In this document: in pieces, positions 41,359 to 49,672 of the stretch
How the letters are laid out: every line of letters starts with the position of its first letter
How positions within the stretch are numbered: position 1 is the first letter of the stretch
Source: VXOI01 sp965197575
Lineage (GTDB): Bacteria; Chloroflexota; Dehalococcoidia; Lucifugimonadales; UBA3495
Reading direction: 5' to 3'
Length of the DNA: 64,000 nucleotides
Assembly (NCBI GenBank): GCA_965197575.1
Contig: OZ240214.1
Coordinates: 2,170,001-2,234,000, forward strand
Position numbers and translations under genes: made by a program
The notes under the pieces: model-generated
What the model saw: the letters and a program-made list of their open reading frames with translations, nothing else
The model's database searches: none
Told to the model about the DNA's origin: nothing

Positions 41359-43037
41359 CCCGAATCCACCGAAGGGGTGGGGATTAAAGGAGTGCTGAAA
41401 ACATAAAAGGGTGCTCCTCTGAATCTGGGATAATGGTTTTGTGTCAAGAAACCGACCCCAGAGAAGGAGCACCTTTTAGATGCTACCACGCAACCGCCCC
41501 GAACGCATCCAAATCGCCTTCGACGACCACCGCTTGGTGGCCAATGCCGGACTTCTCCTTCCGGCCACCCTGGCCCGGCGTCTCGGTCTGGCGCAACTGG
41601 CTGACCGGTATCTGGATCTGGGCTGCGCCCCCGGGCGGGCCAACACCGGCGACAAGCTGATGACCCTGGTGGCCTCCGCCCTGGCCGGCGGCGACTGCAT
41701 CGACGATGCCGACGCGCTGCGTTCCGGCAGCACCGGGCGGGTCCTGGGGTGTGTGGTCAAGGCGCCGTCCACCCTGGGGGCCTTCCTGCGCAGCTTCCGC
41801 TGGGGCCATGTCCGCCAACTGGACCGGGTGAGCCGGGAGTTGCTGGCCCGGGCCTGGGCCACCGGGGCCGGTCCCGGCGACAGTCCGTTGACCATCGACC
41901 TGGACTCCACCATCTGCGAGACCTACGGCCTGGCCAAGGAGGGTGCCCGCCGCCACGGCTACACCGGCCAGCGGGGCTATCACCCGCTGCTGGCCGTGGC
42001 GGCGGGCACCGGCGAGGTGCTGATGGCCCGTCTGCGGGAGGGCCGGGCCAACACCGCCCGGGGAGCGGCTCATTTCCTGCGGGAGACGGTGGGCCGGGTG
42101 CGCTACGCCGGGGCCAGGGGGCAACTCACCCTGCGGGCCGACAGCGGCTTCTACACCCATTCCGTGGTCCAGGTCTGCCGTCAGATGAAGGTCCGCTTCT
42201 CCATCACCGTCCGCCTGCGCCGGAGCCTGGGCCAGCTCATCGAGGCCATACCCGAGGCGGACTGGAGGCCCATCCCCTACTGGATGGAGGGTGCAGCCGA
42301 CGTGGCCGAGACGGTCTATACCCCCTTCAGGACTGAACCCGGCGCCGCGCCGGTGCGGCTCATCGTCCGCCGGGTGAGGCCCACCCCCGGCTCTCAACTG
42401 GCGTTGTTCGCCAACTACAGCTTCCACGCCTTCATCACCGACCGGGAGGGGGATGCCCTGGAACTGGAGGCCGGCCATCGCCGCCACGCCGAAATCGAGA
42501 ACGCCATCCGGGACCTCAAGTACGGCGTGTGGTTGAATCATCTCCCCTCGGGCCGCTTCCCTGCCAACGCCGCCTGGCTGGCGGTACAGGTCATGGCCCA
42601 CAACCTGGCCCGCTGGACCGGGCGCATCGCCCTGGAGGAGGCAGCGGCGACCACCAAGACCCTCCGGCACCGCCTCTTCTCCCTGGCGGGACGGCTCACC
42701 CGTAAGGCCCGCCGCCTCATACTGCATCTCCCACGGCATTGGCCGTGGGAATACCAGTTCCTCTCTGCCCTGGCCCGGTTGCGGGCCATTCCACTCCCGG
42801 CTTGACGCCACCGGATGCAACCAATTTGCCCATCAACCAATTGAATGTCCCCGCCAACTCGCACCAACCAGGTCAGCGAGAGTCCTCTGCTGACTGTCGT
42901 CCCACGGTCTGTATTACCCAAGGCCACTCCGGGCCACCATGGCCCCCGTCTTCCGGCCAATGATTCCACCATTGGCCCTCCCATCCCACTAATCTCCCAC
43001 TCAAGAGCCCAAATAACTCCCTATCGGTGGATTCGGG
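41359..43037 (+). mobile_element. IS1380-family element (copy 2, complete)
   Basis: Inverted ends CCCGAATCCACCGA (41359-41372 and the complement at 43024-43037), flanked by a 5-bp direct repeat CTAAA (41354-41358 and 43038-43042). The CTA of the left repeat is the last three bases of the IS701 inverted repeat. About 120 bp of leader and 230 bp of trailer surround the transposase; no other gene is seen there. Confidence 0.88.
41480..42805 (+). CDS. IS1380-family transposase
   Basis: 441 aa, uninterrupted. MLPRNRPERIQIAFDDHRLVANAGLLLPATLARRLG, LTIDLDSTICETYGLAKEGARRHGYTGQRGYHPLL (catalytic Asp region), LTLRADSGFYTHSVVQVCRQMKVRFSITVR (second Asp) and HRRHAEIENAIRDLKYGVWLNHLPSGRFPANAAWL (Glu region) give the DDE set. 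Preceded by a good Shine-Dalgarno (AAGGAG at about 41463). This is the intact relative of the dead copy at 30268-31625. Confidence 0.93.
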   Translation: MLPRNRPERIQIAFDDHRLVANAGLLLPATLARRLGLAQLADRYLDLGCAPGRANTGDKLMTLVASALAGGDCIDDADALRSGSTGRVLGCVVKAPSTLGAFLRSFRWGHVRQLDRVSRELLARAWATGAGPGDSPLTIDLDSTICETYGLAKEGARRHGYTGQRGYHPLLAVAAGTGEVLMARLREGRANTARGAAHFLRETVGRVRYAGARGQLTLRADSGFYTHSVVQVCRQMKVRFSITVRLRRSLGQLIEAIPEADWRPIPYWMEGAADVAETVYTPFRTEPGAAPVRLIVRRVRPTPGSQLALFANYSFHAFITDREGDALELEAGHRRHAEIENAIRDLKYGVWLNHLPSGRFPANAAWLAVQVMAHNLARWTGRIALEEAAATTKTLRHRLFSLAGRLTRKARRLILHLPRHWPWEYQFLSALARLRAIPLPA

Positions 43038-43041
43038 CTAA

Positions 43042-44090
43042 AACGCTTGGTGTGAAATAGGTGATGTTACCAACCCAGCAAGTCAACAAAAGCCAGCGAG
43101 GGGCGGCCCCCTTGCCGGTTCAACCAGATACAGAAATTATGCAAGGCCACCTTGGCCGCCAATCTGGTTTGAAAGCCATCCAGTTGGTGCGGGCGCTCCC
43201 GGTCCAGCGCGAAGGCATGGTGGAGCTTGTCGAAGACGGTCTCCACCATCTGGCGTATCCCAGCCAGCCACCGGCGCAATGCTTTGGGCCAAGGGTTCCT
43301 GCTGTTGCGCCTGGGCGGACAGATTACCCGGGCCCCGTAGCAGTCCCGTCACCGCTGTCCTGCCGCCTGGCCCTCAAAGCCTTTGTCCACCACGTACCAG
43401 CCTTGGGCTGGCTCCCCCAAAGTGGGCCGCCTGGGATGGGGAGTATGCCGGAAGGCGAAGAGGTCCCCGGCCATGGTCTGGTCCTTGACGCTGGCTGGGG
43501 CAAAGCTGAAGCCGGTGATGACCCCCTCGGGATTGACCGCAAGCAGCAGGTGGAAGCCTTCATACCAGCCCAGGCGGTTGCTCCAGCCAATGTCAGCCTG
43601 CCCGGCCAGCCAACCGGCGCCCCGGCGTTTGGCAGACCTGGTGGGAGCGCCGGAACTGTCCAGGGCTTCATAGAGGCAACGCGGTCCTTGCAGCAAGTCC
43701 ACCAGGTAGCGGGAGAAAGCCGCCAGGATCCCGTAGTGGCGCCGCGTCAGCCGGTTGAACTGACTCCGGCGGGGTAGCGTGGGGAAAGCCGGCCTCAAGC
43801 GGCTGGCGGCATAACGGTAGAAGTCCCGTTCACTGCGGAAGCGCGCCCACTGGCTGAAGATAACCAGGGTGACCACCTCGCTCCTGGTCAGAGAAGCCTT
43901 GGGGCCGGGGGTGCCTTGGAGCCGGGGGTGGCATTTGCAAAAATCGTCTGCCATCACATAGAGTACCGTGAGGAAGGTGTCCGTATCCACCATAACTTAG
44001 CCTCTTTCTTGACCGGTTAGAAGCTAACTATCGGCTATGGATGCCTCCCTTACCAAACCAAATGCCAGTTTACAATTCACACCAAGCGTT
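43042..44090 (-). mobile_element. IS982-family element
   Basis: A perfect 15-bp inverted repeat: AACGCTTGGTGTGAA at 43042-43056 and its complement at 44076-44090. It begins at the right end of IS1380 copy 2, whose target repeat it shares by one base. Confidence 0.85.
43067..43993 (-). pseudogene. IS982-family transposase, frameshifted
   Basis: MVDTDTFLTVLYVMADDFCKCHPRLQGTPGPKASLTRSEVVTL and LYEALDSSGAPTRSAKRRGAGWLAGQADIGWSNRLGWYEGFHLLLAVNPEGVITGF are IS982 blocks. The frame ends at VVDKGFEGQAAGQR (43349), while the C-terminal part lies in another frame: DCYGARVICPPRRNSRNPWPKALRRWLAGIRQMVETVFDKLHH..LHNFCIWLN. One frameshift near 43350. Confidence 0.83.
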
Positions 44091-44177
44091 AAACTAAAGC
44101 CAAGGTGAAATGTACATATCGCTAGACCGCACTGTCGGTCGCCCCCAGTTGGGGACGTAAAGGTGAGATGAAGTGCC

Positions 44178-44492
44178 GTGGAGCCCTTTAGGTCGTCTTC
44201 AAGACCCCCGAAATGCACATCCCACCTTGGTATTGGTTTAGGCCTCTCTACAGAAAAACAGCACGGACGATCCGGGGTCCAGATCTCCGAGATCGAGAGC
44301 TGCTTGGACTACGACTTCGAAGAGATCGAACTCGCCCAGGATGACCTCGACATGCTGGCCCAGGTCGGCAAGGACATCCAGTTCTGGCTGGCCAACGAAG
44401 CCCGCAACGTGATCAACCTCCTCCGCAGCAAGAAGCTCCCCAAGGTCTACATCCACGAGGAGGCGGACAAACAGGCAGAGGCAGGTGCGTGA
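44178..44492 (+). CDS. hypothetical protein
   Basis: Up to 104 aa; the start is uncertain. The C-terminal half (LDYDFEEIELAQDDLDMLAQVGKDIQFWLANEARNVINLLRSKK) is helical and acidic and looks translated, while the first ~35 residues may not be. It overlaps the next gene by 4 bases. No family recognised. Confidence 0.4.
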   Translation: MEPFRSSSRPPKCTSHLGIGLGLSTEKQHGRSGVQISEIESCLDYDFEEIELAQDDLDMLAQVGKDIQFWLANEARNVINLLRSKKLPKVYIHEEADKQAEAGA

Positions 44493-44863
44493 TGGTGACC
44501 CCGGCGGATCTGACCGAGTTTCTGGCGACCCTATGCGGCAGCGACACTGCCCCCCAACTGCTGGTCAGAGACGTTGCATCCGATATAGGTTGGAGACCAT
44601 GGACCACTGATGATACCAATGCTTTTTGTGAGTGGCTTTCCGCCAGGGTAGCTACGGATGCGATTGGTCCCAACCAACTCGCCTGCTACAACTTGAAGGA
44701 AGCAGCCAAGTGCGTTGGAGTGTCCGTGCCCAAATTTCAGACTTGGTTAAGACGGCTGAGCGATCCGCTTCCACACGTGAGAGACGGCCGGACCATTCTT
44801 ATCCCCGGGTTTCTATTGATGGAATGGCTCAGGGAGGAGTCGGCGAGGAACACTAATGGCTGA
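44489..44863 (+). CDS. hypothetical protein with a helix-turn-helix (excisionase-like) region
   Basis: 124 aa. ACYNLKEAAKCVGVSVPKFQTWLRRLSDPLPHVRDGRTILIPGFLLMEWL has the layout of a MerR/excisionase-type helix-turn-helix. Starts within the previous gene and overlaps the next by 8 bases, so the three form one unit, probably mobile-element baggage next to the IS cluster. Confidence 0.5.
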   Translation: MMVTPADLTEFLATLCGSDTAPQLLVRDVASDIGWRPWTTDDTNAFCEWLSARVATDAIGPNQLACYNLKEAAKCVGVSVPKFQTWLRRLSDPLPHVRDGRTILIPGFLLMEWLREESARNTNG

Positions 44864-45059
44864 ACTTCAGCGTGGTCAGCCAATGAACCCTAAGACCGTC
44901 CGGCAGGCGCTGAGCCCGTCCGGGAAGAACTACCGCCTAGACGCTCGGACCCCCTATATGCCAGCTATCTTGCGCAGCCCGACGGTTCGGAATTGCCCTG
45001 TTCAGTTTGTAAATCCACTTTGTTGCACCCGATTCCACTTAACCTTGGGACAGCTTTGA
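44856..45059 (+). CDS. short hypothetical protein, probably truncated
   Basis: 67 aa (MAELQRGQPMNPKTVRQALSPSGKNYRL..). It is coupled to the previous gene by an 8-base overlap. The second half (NCPVQFVNPLCCTRFHLTLGQL) does not look like a conserved domain, so this may be the start of a longer gene cut by rearrangement. The following 45060-45253 holds no gene I can support. Confidence 0.35.
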   Translation: MAELQRGQPMNPKTVRQALSPSGKNYRLDARTPYMPAILRSPTVRNCPVQFVNPLCCTRFHLTLGQL

Positions 45060-45253
45060 AATGCGCGCCGACACGCTATAGGGCTTGTATCTGATTGCAC
45101 TCAAGTGTTCTATATTCCTGTGCTAGGGCCGGTTTTCGAGGCCGGTGCTTTTGTCCGCTCAGCCATCTCTCCGCAATGCTAGGATAGGGATATAAGGGTT
45201 CCTATAGCCCGCTCAAAGAGGCCGGGACTAAACCCCTGCTACGTTTCGGGCTT

Positions 45254-45412
45254 TTAGGTCCGGAGCAAAATGGTTACGAGGGTGGCCACAACTATCTCCA
45301 TAGTTGTGGCCCACATGGTTATTGTGATGGCGGTCAGCGTGTTTAACCGCCGGTCGATACTGTCCAGCCGCATGTCCCTCTGCTAACTTGCGCCTTCCAA
45401 GCGCGCGGTCAT
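45254..45412 (-). pseudogene. small coiled-coil/TM protein gene with an in-frame TAG
   Basis: ATG at 45412 reads MTARLEGAS, then TAG (45385-45383), then QRDMRLDSIDRRLNTLTAITITMWATTMEIVVATLVTILLRT to the stop at 45254. A heptad-like SIDRRLNTLT is followed by a membrane helix. An internal ATG at 45373 gives 39 aa. A perfect 12-bp palindrome (45284-45295 and 45300-45311, loop CTCC) lies within it. Confidence 0.45.
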
Positions 45413-45608
45413 TTCCCCCAAATATAGTCATTCTCACATCTCTTTTGCGTATCGCCTAAATTATCGGCGTTCTCGCCGCTCCTGTCGAAACCAAGCCACA
45501 CTTGTTACACGGCTCTTTCCAATTTTATCATTCCCGACGCTTTGCTACGCAGCAATCCTTATACCCATGATTCCGAATATTATTCCCCGGTAATATTTGT
45601 GAATAGGC

Positions 45609-45637
45609 TTGTCTCTATTGTCGAATACGGTTATAGT
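45609..45637 (+). promoter_or_regulatory. promoter of fur
   Basis: TTGTCT (45609-45614), a 17-base spacer, TATAGT (45632-45637), about 75 bases before the fur ATG. I see no clear Fur/PerR box over it. The rest of 45413-45713 has no gene. Confidence 0.55.
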
Positions 45638-45713
45638 AGGGTTAAATTTCGATTTTCGTTGATGGGGACTTCGGACCCTTAGTATTACTTTTGCGGCGAG
45701 CCCGGGAGCAACG

Positions 45714-46175
45714 ATGTTGAATCAGCAAGAGTTGGTGGAGCGTATGCGCGAGTGGGCGGTGCGGGTTACTCCGCAACGGCTGGCCATCGCCGAGGTGGTG
45801 TTGAACTCGGCGGACCACCCGACCGTGCAACAGATCTACGAGCGCGTCCGCGACCATTTCCCGTCGATGACCCTGGCCACCATCTACTCCACCCTCGGCG
45901 TGCTACAGAAGAGCGGGCTGATCCAAGAGTTGCCGTTCCAGAGGATGTCTCGCTACGAGCCGAACATGGAGCCCCACGTCAACTTGGTGTGCATCCAGTG
46001 CGAGAACGTGGTCGACGCCGAAGCCGCTCTCGACGTGGAGGACGTGGTGGTGAACCTGCGGGAGAGCATCACCAACAGTTCGGACTTCGAGGTGGCCTGG
46101 CAGAGGGTCGATTTCTACGGACTTTGCCCTCGCTGCGCCGCCGCCAAACGCCGGGGCGAACTCTCCGAAGTTTAG
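45714..46175 (+). CDS. Fur-family metalloregulator
   Basis: 153 aa. The winged-helix domain (LVERMREWAVRVTPQRLAIAEVVLNSADHPTVQQIYERVRDHFPSMTLATIYSTLGVLQKSGLIQEL) is followed by the dimer domain with PHVNLVCIQCENVVD and FYGLCPRCAAAKRRG, a Cys4 structural zinc site. EPNMEPHVNL contains the regulatory-metal His. Fur and PerR cannot be separated by eye; DFEVAWQRVDFYG resembles PerR/Fur hybrids. Monocistronic between a promoter and a strong terminator. Confidence 0.9.
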   Translation: MLNQQELVERMREWAVRVTPQRLAIAEVVLNSADHPTVQQIYERVRDHFPSMTLATIYSTLGVLQKSGLIQELPFQRMSRYEPNMEPHVNLVCIQCENVVDAEAALDVEDVVVNLRESITNSSDFEVAWQRVDFYGLCPRCAAAKRRGELSEV

Positions 46176-46196
46176 CCCGGTTTACGGGGTACTCTT

Positions 46197-46237
46197 GACG
46201 ACCGGCCGGTGGCAGCCACCGGCCGGTCGTCTTATTT
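46197..46237 (+). terminator. strong intrinsic terminator after fur
   Basis: Perfect 16-bp stem GACGACCGGCCGGTGG / CCACCGGCCGGTCGTC with a CAG loop, then TTATTT. Confidence 0.88.
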
Positions 46238-46263
46238 GCCAGCATGATTACCGGGGGGCCAGC

Positions 46264-46638
46264 ATGATCACCGGAGTAGTCGGCGTTACCTTCTGGACGC
46301 AGGACCTGGAGAGGATGTACCGCTTCTACCATGACGTCCTGCGGCTGCCTCTCCACTCCAACCACGGCGACTTCATCGCGTTCGAACTGGGGGAAGTGCG
46401 CTTCAACATCGGACTACACGACCGGGTGGACGGGCGATCCAAAGACCCCTTCCGCTCCATGCCTCACCTGGGCGTCGACGACATTCACGCGGTGGCCGGA
46501 CGCCTAGAAGAGGCTGGCGTGGAATTCATCCGCCGCCCCGAGCAGGAGAGTTGGGGCGGTTGGGTGGCGACTTTCAACGACCCCGACGGCAACGTGCTGC
46601 AACTGTTGCAACTAACCCCCGAACCGGCACGGTACTAG
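46264..46638 (+). CDS. VOC (glyoxalase/dioxygenase fold) protein
   Basis: 124 aa. VVGVTFWTQDLERMYRFYHDVLRLPLHSNHGDFIAFELGEVRFNIG, MPHLGVDDIHAVAGRLEEAGVEFIRRPEQESWGGWVATFNDPDGNVLQLLQ: two betaalphabetabetabeta modules with the FxDPDGN end motif. Metal ligands are incomplete at the first strand (VT in place of H). Substrate unknown. Between the fur terminator and a FAH-family gene. Confidence 0.83.
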   Translation: MITGVVGVTFWTQDLERMYRFYHDVLRLPLHSNHGDFIAFELGEVRFNIGLHDRVDGRSKDPFRSMPHLGVDDIHAVAGRLEEAGVEFIRRPEQESWGGWVATFNDPDGNVLQLLQLTPEPARY

Positions 46639-46752
46639 TCGCCGGTGACCGCCCGCGTTTCCGGCCTACACCAGGGCGACCTTGGTTGGGTGGCCGGGCG
46701 CGGGCGTAGGGTATACTCGGGTGCGAATCTCCGTTGATTGAGAGGCCCCACG

Positions 46753-47547
46753 ATGACCCAGCCGAGCAAGCCGCAGGCGGCAGCCCAATGGTTGTACGAC
46801 GCCCACCGGGACGGGAAGCCCTTCGAAGCCCTGCCCGGAAACCTCTCCCCGGCCAACATCGACGAGTCCTATGACATCCAGGAAGCGTTCCACGAGTTGC
46901 TGGCCCCGGAGCGGGGCGCGGTCGCAGGCTACAAGATCGCCCTTACGACCCCGGTGATGCAGCGCATGGTGGGGTTCGACGCCCCGTGCTTCGGCGTGGT
47001 GTTCCAGAGCGGCGTTCACCAGTCGCCCGCGCGGATCGCAGGTTCAGACTACGGGCGGCTCGGAGCGGAATGCGAAGTCGCGGTCAGGTTGTCGTCCGGC
47101 CTCCCCGCATCGGGAGCGCCTTACGACCGGGCAACGGTGGGCGCGGCCGTGGGCGCACTGATGGCCGCCTTCGAACTGGTGGACGACCGCTCCGCTGACT
47201 ACTCCAACATCCATTTCTTCAGCCTGGTGGCCGACAATGCGTGGAACGCCGGGGTGGTGCTGGGGCCGGAGTTGAGCGACTGGCACGGGGTGGACTTGGC
47301 CGAGTCGGGCGGCGAGATGACCATCAACGGCGAAGAAGCAGGGCGGGGCTACGGGCGCGACGTGTTGGGCCATCCCCTCGATGCGCTGGCGTGGCTGGCC
47401 AACGAACTGGCGCGCCGGGGCCAGAGCCTGACCGCCGACATGATAGTGATGACTGGCAGCATAGTCACCACCAAGTTCCTAAACCCCGGCGACGAAGCAA
47501 CCTTCAACTTCGAGGGTCTAGGGGAGATTAGCCTGGCGGTAGGCTAA
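46753..47547 (+). CDS. 2-keto-4-pentenoate hydratase / FAH-family protein
   Basis: 264 aa. YDIQEAFHELLAPERGAVAGYKIALTTPVMQRMVGFDAPCFGVVF, RLGAECEVAVRLSSGLP (metal Glu region), AAFELVDDRS, TADMIVMTGSIVTTKFLNPGDEATFNFEGLGEISLAVG match the MhpD/HpcG group that hydrates 2-hydroxypentadienoates in aromatic catabolism. No other ring-cleavage genes are adjacent. Start ATG 46753. Confidence 0.85.
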   Translation: MTQPSKPQAAAQWLYDAHRDGKPFEALPGNLSPANIDESYDIQEAFHELLAPERGAVAGYKIALTTPVMQRMVGFDAPCFGVVFQSGVHQSPARIAGSDYGRLGAECEVAVRLSSGLPASGAPYDRATVGAAVGALMAAFELVDDRSADYSNIHFFSLVADNAWNAGVVLGPELSDWHGVDLAESGGEMTINGEEAGRGYGRDVLGHPLDALAWLANELARRGQSLTADMIVMTGSIVTTKFLNPGDEATFNFEGLGEISLAVG

Positions 47548-47586
47548 CCGGGCGGTTGGACCAACCTCGCTTAGACCGTGCCCCGC

Positions 47587-48648
47587 TCATAACACCAGCA
47601 TCGCGTCGCCGAAGCTGTAGAAGCGGTAGCGTTGGCTGATGGCTTCCTCATAGGCCCGCAGTATTAGCTTTCTGCCCGAATAGGGTTGTCCGTGCTGCTC
47701 GGCGAAGGCTGACAGCATCATCAGCAGTGTGGAGCGGGGCAGGTGGAAGTTGGTCAGCATGGCGTCCACCGCGAGGAACTGGTGGCCGGGCACGATATAG
47801 ATGGACGCTTCCCCTTCGGTGGCCTCGAACGCGCCATCGGCATCCTGAGCCGCCTGCTCCAACACCCGAACGGTGGTGGTGCCTATGGCGACAATGCGCC
47901 TGCTCTCGGCGCGGGCCCGGCGTAACGCCCCGGCCGCCGCGTCGCCGATTTCGTAATGCTCGGTGTGAATCTTGTGCTCCAGCGGGTCGTCACTCTTCAC
48001 CGGGCGGAAGGTATCCAGACCCACGTGCAGGGTGACGAACGCCGTCTCCACCCCGGCGGCCTCAACCCGGTCCAGCATAGCGCGGGTGAAGTGCAGACCG
48101 GCCGTGGGTGCGGCCGCGCTCCCCGGCTCCTTGGCGTACACCGTCTGGTACCGTTCTGGGTCGTCCAGTTTCCGGTGGATGTACGGCGGCAGAGGAGTGT
48201 GGCCGAACCACGGTAGAGCATCCTCGTCGGAGAGGCGCACCGACTTCGTGCCGTCCTGATGGGACTCCAGGACTTCGGCGGTCAACTCTTTATTCGCTGG
48301 CGTTGCGGCGTTGGGCAGCATCGCAATCACTTCTCCGGGCCGCAGCCGACGGCCCGGCCGAGCCAGCGATTGCCATACTCCCGGAGCCTGCCGCCGGAGT
48401 AGCAGCAACTCCACCTTCCCGCCGTTCCCGGCCCGCAGGCCGAACAACCGGGCCGGGAGCACCCGGCTCTGGTTGAAGACCATCAGGTCGCCGGAGCGCA
48501 GGTATTCCAACAGGCTGGTGAAAGCGCGGTGCTCCAGCCGCCCGGTCTTCCGGTGGAGCGCCAGCAGGCGGGAAGAGTCTCGGGGCTCGACCGGCGTTTG
48601 GGCGATCAGCTCGGGCGGCAGGTGGTAGTCGAAGTCGCTGGTGCGCAC
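47587..48648 (-). CDS. queA: S-adenosylmethionine:tRNA ribosyltransferase-isomerase
   Basis: 353 aa from GTG 48648. FDYHLPPELIAQTPVEPRDSSRLLAL, GDLMVFNQSRVLPARLFG, PPYIHRKLDDPERYQTVYAKEPGSAAAPTAGLHFT, and LLMMLSAFAEQHG are QueA blocks. It adds the ribosyl ring of epoxyqueuosine to preQ1-tRNA, the step before QueG (5264-6454). Nine bases separate the folD stop and this start, so they are co-transcribed. Confidence 0.95.
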   Translation of the reverse strand: MRTSDFDYHLPPELIAQTPVEPRDSSRLLALHRKTGRLEHRAFTSLLEYLRSGDLMVFNQSRVLPARLFGLRAGNGGKVELLLLRRQAPGVWQSLARPGRRLRPGEVIAMLPNAATPANKELTAEVLESHQDGTKSVRLSDEDALPWFGHTPLPPYIHRKLDDPERYQTVYAKEPGSAAAPTAGLHFTRAMLDRVEAAGVETAFVTLHVGLDTFRPVKSDDPLEHKIHTEHYEIGDAAAGALRRARAESRRIVAIGTTTVRVLEQAAQDADGAFEATEGEASIYIVPGHQFLAVDAMLTNFHLPRSTLLMMLSAFAEQHGQPYSGRKLILRAYEEAISQRYRFYSFGDAMLVL

Positions 48649-48656
48649 GGGGGTGG

Positions 48657-49547
48657 TCAGTGGCCGTGAATGCTGATTCGGGCAGCGGTCAGGGTGTTGA
48701 CCAGCAGCATGGCGATGGTCATCGGGCCGACACCACCGGGCACCGGCGTTATGGCCGCGGCCTTGGCCGAAACGCCCTCGAAATCGACGTCGCCCACCAG
48801 CCGGTAGCCCCGCCGCAGGCTGGCGTCCTCCACCCGGTTGATGCCCACGTCGACGACTACCGCGCCCTCCTTGACCATGTCGGCGGTGATAGCGTGGGGA
48901 CGGCCCATGGCGGCCACCAGCACGTCGGCCCCGCGCGTGATTTCCGGCAGGTTGCGGGTGCGCGTGTGGCACACCGTCACCGTCGCGTTGGCTCCCTCGC
49001 GCCGTTGCATCAAGAGCGCGGCCAGCGGCTTGCCCACGATGTCGCTGCGCCCGCAAACGACGACGTTCGCGCCCTCCAGACCGTATCCGTTGCGCAACAG
49101 AAGCTGTTGCACCCCAGCGGGCGTGCCCGGCACGAAATCGGGCCGCCCTTGCAACAGTTTGCCTACGTTGTACGGGTGGATGCCGTCAACGTCCTTGCCG
49201 GGATCGAGGGCTTCTGTGATCTCGTGTTCGTCGATGGCGGCGGGCAGGGGAAGCTGCACCAGAATCCCGTGATAAGCCGGGTTTTCGTTCAGGGCCCGGA
49301 CCTGCTTCAAAATCTCGCCGGGCGAGGAACTGTCCGGCATATCGACGGTCGCGCTGACCATGCCGACCTCGTCGCAGGCGCGGCGCTTGTTGCGGACGTA
49401 AACCGCCGAGGCCGGGTCTTCACCCACCAGCACCGCGGCGAGGCCCGGCGTTACGCCGTGCTTCTGTCGCATTTCGGCAACCCCGGCCGCCACCTCGGAC
49501 CGTATCTCCGCCGCCAGCACCCGGCCGTCCAGTATTTTCGCCGTCAA
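48657..49547 (-). CDS. folD: methylenetetrahydrofolate dehydrogenase/cyclohydrolase
   Basis: 296 aa from TTG 49547, chosen for GGGAG at a good distance; an upstream ATG (49613) would add 22 non-family residues. LAAVLVGEDPASAVYVRNKRRACDEVGM, ILVQLPLPAAIDEHEITEALDPGKDVDGIHPYNVGKL, FVPGTPAGVQQLL, VVVCGRSDIVGKPLAALLMQRR and TPVPGGVGPMTIAMLLVNTL are the FolD motifs including the catalytic Lys. Provides C1 units. Operon with queA. Confidence 0.95.
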   Translation of the reverse strand: MTAKILDGRVLAAEIRSEVAAGVAEMRQKHGVTPGLAAVLVGEDPASAVYVRNKRRACDEVGMVSATVDMPDSSSPGEILKQVRALNENPAYHGILVQLPLPAAIDEHEITEALDPGKDVDGIHPYNVGKLLQGRPDFVPGTPAGVQQLLLRNGYGLEGANVVVCGRSDIVGKPLAALLMQRREGANATVTVCHTRTRNLPEITRGADVLVAAMGRPHAITADMVKEGAVVVDVGINRVEDASLRRGYRLVGDVDFEGVSAKAAAITPVPGGVGPMTIAMLLVNTLTAARISIHGH

Positions 49548-49672
49548 GGGTCTTTGCTCCCTGACCAAGTCGTTGGCCTTCGTGTCTGACCTTTCCGAGG
49601 AATCGGAGCACAATCCCCATTCCTCACAGTTTCCTCAATTTTAACATGGGGTCGATAGGATATACTTAATGT

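Noticed and set aside
45228..45437. 69-aa minus-strand frame
   Set aside because: It is the shifted reading of the small coiled-coil/membrane protein remnant, which has the better composition in the 45254-45412 frame.
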